A stretch of DNA of 64,000 nucleotides from an uncultured Emergencia sp. GTDB taxonomy: Bacteria > Bacillota > Clostridia > Peptostreptococcales > Anaerovoracaceae. The translations under genes and the position numbers were made by a program. Under the pieces are notes generated by a model. That model was not told where the DNA came from. It searched no databases and worked only from the letters and a program-made list of their open reading frames with translations. This document shows, piece after piece, positions 26,536-35,339 of this stretch (its first letter is position 1; each line of letters begins with the position of its first letter). The stretch is from the NCBI GenBank assembly GCA_904420065.1, contig CAJFTU010000009.1:124001-188000 (forward strand). The letters run 5' to 3'.

Positions 26536-26579
26536 ATTAACAAAGAAATAGTTCTATTTTAGAAAGGGAGAATCCAAAA

Positions 26580-27356
26580 ATGTACGAAAACATAAAATAT
26601 GAGAGCAGAGACAATATCGCTTACGTTACCGTCAACAGACCGAAAGCGATGAATGCGCTGAATATGGATGTGCTGAACGAACTCTACGACGTATTCACCG
26701 CCATAGAGGCAGACGCAGATATCCGAGCGGTTATCCTGACCGGAGAAGGCAGAGCCTTCGTTGCCGGAGCAGATATCGCACAGATGAATCAGCTCAACGC
26801 CCTTGAGGGACGTCAGATGATGATCATGGGTCACAAAGTGATGAATCTGATCGAAGCTATAGAAAAACCGGTTATCGCCGCAGTAAACGGATTCGCCCTT
26901 GGAGGCGGCTGCGAGCTCTCCATGGCCTGCGACATCCGCATTGCGTCGGAAAAAGCAAAATTCGGCCAGCCTGAAGTCGGTCTTGGTATCATCCCGGGCT
27001 TTGGCGGAACACAGAGACTGCCGAGACTGGTAGGCAAAGGAATGGCCAAATATCTGATCATGACCGCGGAGATGATCCCTGCCGAAGAAGCTTACCGCAT
27101 CGGTCTTGTCGAAAAAGTCGTTCCGGCAGAATCCCTGATGGAAGAAGCAGAAAAACTGGCCAAAACCATCGCTTCAAAAGCTCCGGTCGCTGTAGCTACG
27201 GCAAAGACGGCAATCAACAACGGTTTCGATATGGATATGAAATCCGCAAGCAAATTTGAGATCGAAACCTTTACGGCTGCTTTTGGTTCGGAAGACAAAT
27301 CGGAAGGTATGTCCGCATTTCTCGAAAAGAGAGCGCCTGAATTTAAAAACAGATAA
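26580..27356 (+). CDS. crt: Enoyl-CoA hydratase / crotonase (short-chain)
   Basis: A 258 aa crotonase-fold enzyme that hydrates crotonyl-CoA-type substrates. Oxyanion-hole segments FVAGADIAQM and GFALGGGCELSMACD are present, as is the catalytic glutamate region FGQPEVGLGIIPGFGGTQRL with two acidic residues. Sequence and size match the clostridial 3-hydroxybutyryl-CoA dehydratase of the butyrate route, but no bcd, etf, hbd or thl genes are adjacent, so the symbol is tentative. It has its own promoter and terminator and is monocistronic. Confidence 0.88.
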   Translation: MYENIKYESRDNIAYVTVNRPKAMNALNMDVLNELYDVFTAIEADADIRAVILTGEGRAFVAGADIAQMNQLNALEGRQMMIMGHKVMNLIEAIEKPVIAAVNGFALGGGCELSMACDIRIASEKAKFGQPEVGLGIIPGFGGTQRLPRLVGKGMAKYLIMTAEMIPAEEAYRIGLVEKVVPAESLMEEAEKLAKTIASKAPVAVATAKTAINNGFDMDMKSASKFEIETFTAAFGSEDKSEGMSAFLEKRAPEFKNR

Positions 27357-27369
27357 TCTGCATATTCTA

Positions 27370-27405
27370 AAAAATCTGCCGTTCGGAAAGGAACGGCAGA
27401 TTTTT
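27370..27405. terminator. Bidirectional terminator between crt and the histidine kinase gene
   Basis: AAAAATCTGCCGTTC pairs perfectly with GAACGGCAGATTTTT around a 6 nt loop. The flanking A- and T-runs allow use from either side. Its right edge overlaps the stop codon of the kinase gene. Confidence 0.85.
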
Positions 27406-29014
27406 ATATCCGCTTATCTGCAGTCAGCTCAATGACAAACTCGGTGGAAAATCCCGATTCCGGCGGAAAACGAAGACAAATTTTCCCTCCGTGTCCTTCG
27501 GTAATCTTTCTGGCTATGGAAAGTCCCAGTCCGGACCCACCGTGAGTTCTGGCTTTCTCGCCCACGACAAAAGGGTCGAAGATCGTTTCCCGGATGTCTT
27601 CTGGTATCCCCTTTCCATTGTCGGCGAGCACGATCCCGACTTTTCCGTTCTGTTCGGTAATCCGGCAGAAAAAGGTCCGTCCCGGGTCATTGTGCCGGAA
27701 AAAGTTTCCCAGGATATTATCGTACACTCTCTTAAATTTTTTTTCGTCTAAAGCAACGATAATCTGCTCTTCCGGGATATCGATGTCCAACTCAAAGCTG
27801 TTGAACTCGAACAGATTGTAGCTTTCCGCGAAATATTTTCTGGTAAACTCGCAGATATCCTTTTTTTCAAAGAAAAACTGATTATCCGGATGATCCAGCT
27901 TGGAAAATTCATGAAATTCATCGATGAGATCCGTCAAAACCTCCGATTTCTGACAGATATTTTTCAGGTAGTTGTTCCTCTCCTCATCGCTGACGATTCC
28001 ATCGGCGATTGCTTTGGCGTATCCTTTGATGACCGTAATCGGCGTCTTCAGATCATGAGAAATGTCAGCGATCATCTTCTGCCTTTCACTCTGCAGACGT
28101 TTATTTTCCTGATCTACAAAGTACAAATCCCTGGACATTTTGTTAAAATTTTCGCAGAGCTCCACAAATTCCCTGGCACCTCTGTATTCCAGTTCTGTTC
28201 CCCAGTTTCCCGCCGAAATATCTCCCATCGCCCGGTTGAGTCTCTTCAGCGGTTTTCTTACCCCCATGCTGATCCACAGCGAAAATAAAAAGATCAACAG
28301 AGCATAAACGCTGAAGAAGATGAGAATCAGATTCAAAAATGCCTGTTTAATCCGATCGAAACTACTCTTAAAACTTTTTGGACTGTAAGCGAGAAGAGTC
28401 CTCTCATTACCATCTGCGTCAGAAAAATGCCCCTTGGACAGGACATATCTTGATGATGCGTTCTTCGTCAGCAGCTCGTATTCCCTCGGAGTAAGGCGCT
28501 TTTTATCCTTATATTCGGTAGAGTACAGGATGTTCAAATCACTGTCGACAATGTAAACCGCATTTTTGATCACATCTCCGTCTTCTGTATATATCGAATT
28601 GGAAACCACCCGCTCCACCGATCCGTTGTCGGTCTTAAAGTTTTCTACTGTAACAATAGAGTGATCATTGTAGTCAGAAATAAAACCCAGTTCGTAATCC
28701 GTGTATATCTCGCCTGCCCTGTCGGCGCGATTGGAATAGATCACTTTATTCTTTTCGTCGAGCACCTGCACGTATCCTCTGTCGCCTAATCGATGCTCCA
28801 CATCGATCAGATCGTATTCATCGGGATCAGCTCCATCGAATTCTTCGGTCAGCTCCCGTATATAGGGTACATTGTTGTATTTTCCCGAATTCCAGAGAGC
28901 CACGAAAAAAACGATCAGCAAAAGCAGAAAAAGTACTATGGAAAACATGACGTACCTCCACAGTACCATAGTGACGATTCTGCCCTTTGTCTGCTTTTCT
29001 CTATTTCTTTTCAA
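27404..29014 (-). CDS. Sensor histidine kinase (HAMP-HisKA-HATPase)
   Basis: A 536 aa membrane sensor. Helix 1 is about residues 20-41, an extracytoplasmic domain of about 185 residues follows, and helix 2 is about 227-250. A HAMP linker (VRKPLKRLNRAMGDISAGNW) and the HisKA motif ISHDLKTP (His320) come next. The ATPase domain has NILGNFFRHN (N box), DNGKGIPEDIRETIFDPF and GGSGLGLSIARK. It overlaps the response-regulator gene by 14 nt, so the pair is translationally coupled. The operon context suggests that it senses envelope state. Confidence 0.95.
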   Translation of the reverse strand: MKRNREKQTKGRIVTMVLWRYVMFSIVLFLLLLIVFFVALWNSGKYNNVPYIRELTEEFDGADPDEYDLIDVEHRLGDRGYVQVLDEKNKVIYSNRADRAGEIYTDYELGFISDYNDHSIVTVENFKTDNGSVERVVSNSIYTEDGDVIKNAVYIVDSDLNILYSTEYKDKKRLTPREYELLTKNASSRYVLSKGHFSDADGNERTLLAYSPKSFKSSFDRIKQAFLNLILIFFSVYALLIFLFSLWISMGVRKPLKRLNRAMGDISAGNWGTELEYRGAREFVELCENFNKMSRDLYFVDQENKRLQSERQKMIADISHDLKTPITVIKGYAKAIADGIVSDEERNNYLKNICQKSEVLTDLIDEFHEFSKLDHPDNQFFFEKKDICEFTRKYFAESYNLFEFNSFELDIDIPEEQIIVALDEKKFKRVYDNILGNFFRHNDPGRTFFCRITEQNGKVGIVLADNGKGIPEDIRETIFDPFVVGEKARTHGGSGLGLSIARKITEGHGGKICLRFPPESGFSTEFVIELTADKRI

Positions 29015-29696
29015 TTTTGTAACCGAGCCCCCTTATATTCCGTATATATTCCGGATTTTTCGAATCGTCATTCATCTTTTCGCGCAATTTGGATATGTGC
29101 ACGATAATCGTGTTCTCATCCGCCTCATAGTATTCGCCGTTAACCGCCTCACAAATCTGCGCCTTGGTAAAAACCCTTCCCGGGTTCTTCATGAACAGCG
29201 ACAGAATCTTAAACTCTGTAGGCGTCAGGGACAGCTCCCTCCCTGCAATTGAAGCGGACATCCTGTCCATATCCAGCGTCAGTTCCCCATTTCTCAGCTT
29301 TGAGGCGTTCTCCTTCTGCTCGCCGCTCAGTTCGTAATATCTTCGCAAATTGGAATTGATCCTGGCGATGACTTCAAGGGGATTAAAGGGCTTGGTCATA
29401 TAGTCATCGGCGCCCATGTTCAATCCCAGAATTTTGTCGTGATCCTGATTTTTCGCCGAAAGGAAGATGATTGGAAAGCGATAATCCTGTCTGATCTTAG
29501 CCGTCAGTTCATAACCATCCATTTCCGGCATCATGATGTCCAGAACGGCAAGATCAATTTTCTGCGTTCGGATTACGGCATAAGCCTCGGCTCCGTTTTC
29601 CGCCGTAATTACCCTATAGCCGTTACTCTCCAGATAGAGCTTGAGAAGATTGACGATATCCTTGTCGTCCTCCGCAATTAATATTGTGTAGTCCAT
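29001..29696 (-). CDS. OmpR/PhoB-family response regulator
   Basis: A 231 aa DNA-binding regulator. The receiver domain has the acidic pair EDD at 9-11, phosphoacceptor Asp53 in LAVLDIMMPEMDG, and a lysine in FLSAKNQDHD. The C-terminal winged helix has LTPTEFKILSLFMKNPGRVFT and ENTIIVHISKLREKM. It is partner to the overlapping kinase. Its start lies inside the 3' end of the flippase-like gene (74 nt overlap), preceded only by an A/G-rich tract. The 11-bp-spaced TTAA repeats before this operon are good candidates for its own binding site. Confidence 0.95.
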   Translation of the reverse strand: MDYTILIAEDDKDIVNLLKLYLESNGYRVITAENGAEAYAVIRTQKIDLAVLDIMMPEMDGYELTAKIRQDYRFPIIFLSAKNQDHDKILGLNMGADDYMTKPFNPLEVIARINSNLRRYYELSGEQKENASKLRNGELTLDMDRMSASIAGRELSLTPTEFKILSLFMKNPGRVFTKAQICEAVNGEYYEADENTIIVHISKLREKMNDDSKNPEYIRNIRGLGYKIEKK

Positions 29697-30723
29697 GTTT
29701 TTTCTCTTTCTTTTTCTTTCCCGTTAAAGTAAATCCCGCAACAAAGAGACCGCTGATCAGAACGAAAAGATAAAAACTTATTCCTCTCGAAAGAATCATT
29801 GCGCTCCCTAACACGCTGCTTGGAAACAGCGTCCTGAACAAAACCATAAAAGTACTTTCGCTCACACCCAGCGCGCCCGGAAGCGGCAGCGCGGAAACGG
29901 ACACATACAGAACCGCCTGAAGCGACAGAACTTCCAAAAGATGAAAATCGTCAAAGCCGAATGCCCGGTAAACCAGATACGGAACAGCGTACATGGAAAA
30001 CATCTGAACCGTCGTTGTCACCAGAGTTTTCACAAAGATGAGCTTATTTTTCTTAAAATATCCGGCGCTCTGCCCATATTCGGCAAGCTGTCTCTCTGTC
30101 ATTTCTCTCAGACTCTCAGCCTTTTCTCTGCTGAAAGCGCTCACCGCCCTGATCAGAGCTGAAGCGAGAAATCCAATCGCTTTGGGCGAAAATATGGCAA
30201 AGATCAAAAGAACTGCTACCGTCACGTTCAACCCTACGCCAAGAAGGAGAAGATACTTGACATTGCCGAGAGAAAAGATCAATTCATGCTGGAATGCCAA
30301 TCCGGCGACAGCAAGCAGCACGGTAACGGTCACAAAGCTGAGCAGTTCAAAGAGAAGCGCCAGAGTACCATGAGACACCTCGATACCGTCTCTGTACATA
30401 TGATAAATCTGCATGGGCTGTCCGCCTGAAGCTGATGGCGTTACGGAACTGAAGAAAAAACCGGTAAGCGCATATTTGAGACCGCAGCGCAGTTTTATCT
30501 TGTAGCCGAAAAGCCGAAGCGCTCTGACGATATTATAAGCTTCGCAGTACAGAAAAATCCACATCGCTCCGATCCCCAGAGCAATATACCGAAAATCCGC
30601 TTGTGAAACTGCCTTAATTATATCATGAACGTCATTGTCTTTGAAGACAATATATGCTGTGATGATAATCAGCAGGATAAAAAAGCCTCCGTTTTTCAGA
30701 ACTACTTTCCATTTGCTGTTCAT
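29623..30723 (-). CDS. Lysylphosphatidylglycerol-synthase-TM / flippase-like membrane protein (UPF0104)
   Basis: A 366 aa protein with about eight membrane helices of the YbhN/AglD/MprF-transmembrane family. Diagnostic segments are FFFSSVTPSASGGQPMQIY and LPLPGALGVSEST. Family members flip or bind lipid-linked compounds. The frame ends with a Lys-rich tract (GKKKKEKK) and then about 24 residues encoded over the response-regulator start. A one-base shift in the A-rich tract would end the protein about 60 nt earlier. The start overlaps the deacetylase stop (ATGA). Confidence 0.85.
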   Translation of the reverse strand: MNSKWKVVLKNGGFFILLIIITAYIVFKDNDVHDIIKAVSQADFRYIALGIGAMWIFLYCEAYNIVRALRLFGYKIKLRCGLKYALTGFFFSSVTPSASGGQPMQIYHMYRDGIEVSHGTLALLFELLSFVTVTVLLAVAGLAFQHELIFSLGNVKYLLLLGVGLNVTVAVLLIFAIFSPKAIGFLASALIRAVSAFSREKAESLREMTERQLAEYGQSAGYFKKNKLIFVKTLVTTTVQMFSMYAVPYLVYRAFGFDDFHLLEVLSLQAVLYVSVSALPLPGALGVSESTFMVLFRTLFPSSVLGSAMILSRGISFYLFVLISGLFVAGFTLTGKKKKEKKHGLHNINCGGRQGYRQSSQALSGE

Positions 30724-31427
30724 TGCCCGCTCCTCTCATCTATCCGCTGAAACCGATATCCTTCTTCCAACCAAATGGGAATGGTTTTGTCCAGTGCGTC
30801 GATCATCCTCTTTGGCGCTCTGTCCTTTCCCCGTCCGTCGTGAAGGCAGATCACTGATCCCGCCCGGGCCCGTTTCAGCAATTTGTACTGGATAAGCTCT
30901 TCTGTTGTATTCTTTTCCCAATCCTGCGCCATGACGTGCCAGAGAACCTTTCTCAAGCCGTGCTTTTTCAAGCAACCCGGCGTACACAGATTAACGTGCC
31001 CCCATGGCGGACGATAATACTCCGCCGTGACTCCTATTCGTTCCATTATCGCCATACTTTCATCAAAATCACGCTTCGTCCCTGCCGGAGTCTGAAGCAT
31101 AGCACTGACATGATTTAAAGAGTGGAGGCCGATCAGATGACCTTCTCGCTTCATCCGCTCGATTAAATCCGGATTTTCTTCCGCTGACTCAGCGACGACA
31201 AAGAACGATGCCCGGATTTCGTATTTTTTTAAGAGATCCAACAGTTCTCCCGTGTATTCGCTGCTCGGACCGTCGTCAAAGGTCAGATAGAGCACTTTAT
31301 CTTCCCGGGTCGGCTTTCCGCGAAAGCGAAGTTTACCTGCTACGGATGGAAGATAACTGTAAGCTGCGGCAGCAGTAACTGCTGCCGTGAGAAACGCCCC
31401 TTTTTTCCAATTACCGTTTAACTGCAT
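30720..31427 (-). CDS. Polysaccharide deacetylase (NodB/CE4)
   Basis: A 235 aa protein with an N-terminal hydrophobic anchor or signal (about residues 10-30) followed by a NodB domain. Motif 1 is YLTFDDGPS with both Asp residues. Motif 2, LIGLHSLNHVSAM, carries the two metal His residues. Motif 3 is YYRPPWG, and a late LHDG completes the set. Such enzymes remove N-acetyl groups from peptidoglycan or other glycans outside the membrane. It overlaps the glycosyltransferase gene by 10 nt and the flippase-like gene by 4 nt. Confidence 0.92.
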   Translation of the reverse strand: MQLNGNWKKGAFLTAAVTAAAAYSYLPSVAGKLRFRGKPTREDKVLYLTFDDGPSSEYTGELLDLLKKYEIRASFFVVAESAEENPDLIERMKREGHLIGLHSLNHVSAMLQTPAGTKRDFDESMAIMERIGVTAEYYRPPWGHVNLCTPGCLKKHGLRKVLWHVMAQDWEKNTTEELIQYKLLKRARAGSVICLHDGRGKDRAPKRMIDALDKTIPIWLEEGYRFQRIDERSGQ

Positions 31428-32491
31428 TTCCTGTATCTCTCCTTCGATTTTCCGTACACCGGACGATATTCATATCCATCGGTGATCTTTGTCATGTTGG
31501 ACTTCATCTCAGCGAGAAGCAAATCATTTTCGATCAGTTTCATTATGTCTTCACACTCGTCTGCAGATTTATCCCAGAGTACTCTTCCGATGTTATGCTC
31601 TTCTATGTATTTGGCGTTGCCGAATTCCTGTTCAAGAAACGGCCTGACAATATACAGAGGCGTTTTCGAAGCTACGGCTTCGAAAGTCGTAATTCCTCCC
31701 GCTTTGGTTATAATCAGATCCGCTCTTTTCATATACAGATCCACCTGTTCCGTATAGCCTATGGCTTCTATGTTCTCATACTTTCTCCTGACCTCACCAA
31801 GAAGCTTTTCGTTTTTTCCTGCGATAAGGGTCGTATGGATGTCGTTGATTTCGTTCAGCTTTTTCAGCAACTTATCTGACGACGGGAGAAGTCCCAATCC
31901 TCCTCCCATAACCAAAATCTCCTTCCGGCTCTTTTTTTCCCCCGTATAGTCCTCATAGAACCTCTTTTTCACCGGAATGCCGCTGACGATAATTTTCTCT
32001 TCTTTCACCCCTTTTGAAAGCAAAGTATTTTTCGTTCTTTCATCCCCTACAAAGTACAAATCTGTTCCCGGAGCAATCCACTCTTCGTGAGCGGTAATAT
32101 CCGTAATGTAAGTATACAGAGGGATATCCACTCTTCTCATCTTTTTGTAAGCGGAAATGTACTGGGAACATACTGGAAAAGCTACCACGATGATATCTGC
32201 TCTGTGTTCTTCGATCAGCTTGTCGATTTTCTTCGTAAACGCCACTTTCAGCGGTACAGTACCGTTTCCTCCTGCAGCTTTGTTCAGCATATTGTACAGA
32301 CCGCTGCAGCTGCTGACCAGAAAATTGAACCCCCTGTAGATCAATTTGCTGAAGGAAGGAAACATATAATCCATAAAATCGATGATCTCCACGTTATGGT
32401 TCCTGTTTTCTTCTAAAATCTGTTCTCTGATTGCTTCGGCCGCTTTGATGTGCCCCATTCCGAAACGTCCTGTCAAAATGATAATATTCAT
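31418..32491 (-). CDS. MGDG-synthase/UgtP-type lipid glycosyltransferase
   Basis: A 357 aa family GT28-type glycosyltransferase. The N-terminal lipid-acceptor domain opens with LTGRFGMGHIKAAEAI, the family signature. The C-terminal nucleotide-sugar domain has MGGGLGLLP, ADLIITKAGGITTFEA and a PFLEQEFGNA loop. Relatives make mono- or diglucosyl-diacylglycerol at the cytoplasmic membrane face. It heads the five-gene envelope operon, downstream of the TTAA repeat cluster. The exact sugar and acceptor cannot be read. Confidence 0.88.
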   Translation of the reverse strand: MNIIILTGRFGMGHIKAAEAIREQILEENRNHNVEIIDFMDYMFPSFSKLIYRGFNFLVSSCSGLYNMLNKAAGGNGTVPLKVAFTKKIDKLIEEHRADIIVVAFPVCSQYISAYKKMRRVDIPLYTYITDITAHEEWIAPGTDLYFVGDERTKNTLLSKGVKEEKIIVSGIPVKKRFYEDYTGEKKSRKEILVMGGGLGLLPSSDKLLKKLNEINDIHTTLIAGKNEKLLGEVRRKYENIEAIGYTEQVDLYMKRADLIITKAGGITTFEAVASKTPLYIVRPFLEQEFGNAKYIEEHNIGRVLWDKSADECEDIMKLIENDLLLAEMKSNMTKITDGYEYRPVYGKSKERYRKCS

Positions 32492-32591
32492 ATCTATACC
32501 TCTTCTGTTTCTTTCTTCTCAGACCGTATATTTCTGCGGTCTGAAGATCACCTTTTACACCAGAATCCGTGTCAAACTGGATTATGTTTAT

Positions 32592-32658
32592 ATCATAGCG
32601 CACGTTTCTTAAGAGCCGCTTAATCGCAGATTAAGATTTGTTAAGGATATTATTAAGG
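32592..32658 (-). promoter_or_regulatory. Five TTAA repeats at ~11 bp and a -10 box ahead of the envelope operon
   Basis: TTAAG, TTAAT, TTAAG, TTAAGG and TTAAGG begin at 32609, 32620, 32631, 32641 and 32653. That is 11, 11, 10 and 12 bp apart, or one repeat per helical turn on one face. A TATGAT box read toward the operon lies at 32597-32592 with no good -35, so the repeats take the -35 place. This is how PhoB/OmpR-type regulators activate promoters, and the operon encodes one. The link is inferred. Confidence 0.6.
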
Positions 32659-32768
32659 ATTTCTTACAAAAATTCTCCGGTGTAATAGCAGAGAAGCAAA
32701 AGTAAAGCGGTGAATCTCAAATCGTAAAACACTACAAAAGAACTAACCATTTGCGCGGAATTTTCTCT

Positions 32769-32821
32769 TGACAATATCTTTTCCTCTGTCTATAATGTAA
32801 CAGTGATATATAACACTGTTA
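32769..32821 (+). promoter_or_regulatory. Consensus promoter with a TetR-type operator over the start point
   Basis: TTGACA (32768-32773) and TATAAT (32791-32796) are 17 nt apart, a full consensus match. Directly after lies the perfect palindrome TAACAGTG-N8-CACTGTTA (32798-32821), which covers the predicted transcription start. A repressor bound there would block the TetR gene and the ABC transporter genes behind it. The palindrome size suits a TetR dimer. Confidence 0.85.
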
Positions 32822-33456
32822 TAAAAGGAGGAATAAATACAATAGACGGCAGTCTGACAACCTTAGAACGCATCCATCATGCAGCAAAAGCGGAATTTTT
32901 AAAAAAGGGCTATAAAGACGCGTCTCTGCGAAATATTGTCAAATCGGTAGGTATGACAACCGGAGCCTTTTACGGATACTACAAAAGCAAAGAAGAACTG
33001 TTTGAATCGCTGGTAGACAAACATTACCAATATATCCTCACCCGTTTCAAGACGGCGCAGCGGGAATTTGCTCAGCTTCCGCATGAACAACAGCCGGAAG
33101 TTATGAGCGATATCTCTGGAATATGTATGTTTGATATACTTCACTATGCGTACGCCCATCTGGAGGAGTGTAAGCTCATTCTCTGCTGCTCGGAAGGAAC
33201 AAGATTTTCGGGCCTTATCGATGAAATGGTGGAAATTGAAACAGAAGCAACACATTCCTATCAGAAAGTCCTGCAGGAGCTTGGACGGCCTTCCCCGAGG
33301 ATCGATCCGGCTCTGGAGCATATTCTGATTACCGGCATGTTTCATACTTTCTTCGAGCTGGTAATCCATGAGATGCCACCCGATGACGCTGAAAACTACG
33401 TAAAGGAAATGCGTGCCTTTTATACGGCCGGATGGATGAAAATTATGGGGCAGTAA
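32803..33456 (+). CDS. TetR/AcrR-family transcriptional regulator
   Basis: About 205-217 aa. The N-terminal helix-turn-helix is typical: IHHAAKAEFLKKGYKDASL, then MTTGAFYGYYKSKEELFESLV. The C-terminal ligand domain is divergent. The start is unclear. A strong AAAGGAGG (32825-32831) has no ATG, GTG or TTG in frame within range, only ATA codons at 32833 and 32842. The GTG at 32803 coincides with the predicted +1, which would make a leaderless message. Its likely targets are its own palindromic operator and the two ABC genes downstream. Confidence 0.85.
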   Translation: MIYNTVIKGGINTIDGSLTTLERIHHAAKAEFLKKGYKDASLRNIVKSVGMTTGAFYGYYKSKEELFESLVDKHYQYILTRFKTAQREFAQLPHEQQPEVMSDISGICMFDILHYAYAHLEECKLILCCSEGTRFSGLIDEMVEIETEATHSYQKVLQELGRPSPRIDPALEHILITGMFHTFFELVIHEMPPDDAENYVKEMRAFYTAGWMKIMGQ

Positions 33457-33565
33457 GCCCTGTAATTTTTGCGCTTGGGTTAGCTATAACTAACTAATGT
33501 AGATATGGGACGAACGCGATATGTGTTCCCTGTATCATAAATCGATTAACAAGGAGGAACTATTT

Positions 33566-35335
33566 TTGAAAAAACAATCCAATTTGTCGCGCCTGCTCCA
33601 AATTGCAGGCAACCACAAGTACCTGATCTATGCCTCGTGGGCGCTCTCAGCGATCAGCGCTTTCATTGCTCTTCTCCCCTTTTATTACATCTGGAAAGTA
33701 ATTCAGGAGGTGTTAGAGGTTGCTCCGGATTTCAGTCAGGCGCAAAATCTGACCTATAACGGATGGTTGGCCGTGTTGTTTTCAATCATTGCAGTACTTA
33801 TCTACATAGCAGGGCTGATGTGTTCCCACAAAGGGGCATTTCGTATTGCTACCAACCTGCGGCTGCAAGCTATGAAACATATCGTCAAACTTCCCCTTGG
33901 TTTTGCAGAAAGCTTTGGCAGCGGCAAACTGCGCAAAATTGTCAATGAATCCAGCGCCGCTACCGAAACCTATCTTGCTCATCAGCTTCCCGACCGTTCT
34001 AACGCGATTGCCACGCCTTGTGGACTTCTGCTGCTTCTGTTGATATTCGACTGGCGACTCGGTCTCTTGAGCCTCGTCCCTGTAGCTCTGGGATTTTTGA
34101 TTATGATGGCAATGACCGGTCAGCGAATGCAGGAAAAAATGAAAGAGTACCAAAATGCGTTGGATGATATGTCCAACGAAGCTGTCGAATACGTCCGAGG
34201 CATTCCCGTAGTCAAAACCTTCGGACAGACCATCTTTTCTTTCAGAAAATTCAAGGATTCAATTGACCGATATAAAGTATGGGTGATCGCCTATACTAAA
34301 GAGCTTCGTACGCCCATGATGTTCTATACGGCGGCCATAAACGGGGTTTTCGCCACGCTGACCGCCGGCGCGCTGTTGTTTACGCAAAACGGTGTCTCAG
34401 CAGAATTTCTGTTGGATTTGATTTTCTACATTATTATCACGCCAGTTATCTCCGTCACACTGACGCGCATCATGTTCCAAAGCGAAAATGCCATGATTGT
34501 AGACGACGCTTTGCAGAGAATCGACGGCGTTTTGAATTTAAAACCACTGGAAGAAGCAAAACATCCCAAGCACCCTGAAGACGCTTCAGTGGAACTGCAA
34601 AACGTCCGTTTCAGCTATGACGGTGAAAAGGAAGTGTTGAAAGGCATTTCCCTTACCATACCGCAGGGACAAACCATAGCCTTTGTCGGACCGTCCGGCG
34701 GTGGAAAGACTACGCTCGCCAATCTGATTTCACGTTTCTTTGATCCACAAAGCGGCAGCATAAAGATCGGCGGCGTCGATGTCAAAGAGATTACTAAAGA
34801 GGAACTGATGAACACCGTTTCCTTTGTGTTTCAAAACAGCCGGCTCATCAAAGCCTCTATTCTGGAAAATGTGCGCATGGGCAGACCTGATGCAACCCGG
34901 GAAGAAATCCTCGCTGCACTTCACAACGCCCAGTGCGATGATATCCTTGAAAAACTGCCTCAGGGAGTGGATACCGTGATCGGCACGAAAGGCATTTATC
35001 TCTCCGGCGGCGAGCAGCAGCGAATCGCTATCGCTCGTGTTATGCTGAAAAACGCGCCGATCATTATTTTGGATGAAGCCACCGCCTTTGCCGATCCCGA
35101 TAATGAAATCCGGGTACAGGCCGCTTTTTCAAAGCTCTCCGAAGGAAAGACGGTCATTATGATTGCCCACCGGCTTTCTACTGTAACTGGCGCAGACAAA
35201 ATCTATGTAATCTGCAACGGACAGATCGCCGAGAGCGGTACCAGCCGCGATCTGCTTGCACAAGACGGCATCTTCAGCCGGATGTGGCGGAACTATCAGA
35301 CTTCCGTTCAATGGAAGGTTGCAAAGGAGGTATAA
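33566..35335 (+). CDS. ABC exporter-type half transporter 1 (permease-ATPase fusion)
   Basis: A 589 aa protein with six membrane helices followed by an ATPase domain: Walker A GPSGGGKTT, signature LSGGEQQRIAIARV, Walker B IIILDEATAFAD and switch His in IAHRLSTV. The start is a TTG at 33566 with AAGGAGG 8 nt upstream; the longer ATG frame lacks a ribosome site. The general look is that of YbtP/YbtQ or IrtAB-like heterodimers, which can handle siderophores, but the substrate is unknown. It is followed 4 nt later by its partner, both behind the TetR gene. Confidence 0.9.
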   Translation: MKKQSNLSRLLQIAGNHKYLIYASWALSAISAFIALLPFYYIWKVIQEVLEVAPDFSQAQNLTYNGWLAVLFSIIAVLIYIAGLMCSHKGAFRIATNLRLQAMKHIVKLPLGFAESFGSGKLRKIVNESSAATETYLAHQLPDRSNAIATPCGLLLLLLIFDWRLGLLSLVPVALGFLIMMAMTGQRMQEKMKEYQNALDDMSNEAVEYVRGIPVVKTFGQTIFSFRKFKDSIDRYKVWVIAYTKELRTPMMFYTAAINGVFATLTAGALLFTQNGVSAEFLLDLIFYIIITPVISVTLTRIMFQSENAMIVDDALQRIDGVLNLKPLEEAKHPKHPEDASVELQNVRFSYDGEKEVLKGISLTIPQGQTIAFVGPSGGGKTTLANLISRFFDPQSGSIKIGGVDVKEITKEELMNTVSFVFQNSRLIKASILENVRMGRPDATREEILAALHNAQCDDILEKLPQGVDTVIGTKGIYLSGGEQQRIAIARVMLKNAPIIILDEATAFADPDNEIRVQAAFSKLSEGKTVIMIAHRLSTVTGADKIYVICNGQIAESGTSRDLLAQDGIFSRMWRNYQTSVQWKVAKEV

Positions 35336-35339
35336 CAAT

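Noticed and set aside
33479..33494. Palindrome GTTAG-N6-CTAAC before the first ABC gene
   Set aside because: It resembles an operator but differs from the TAACAGTG palindrome at the TetR promoter, and no promoter surrounds it. Too short to claim.
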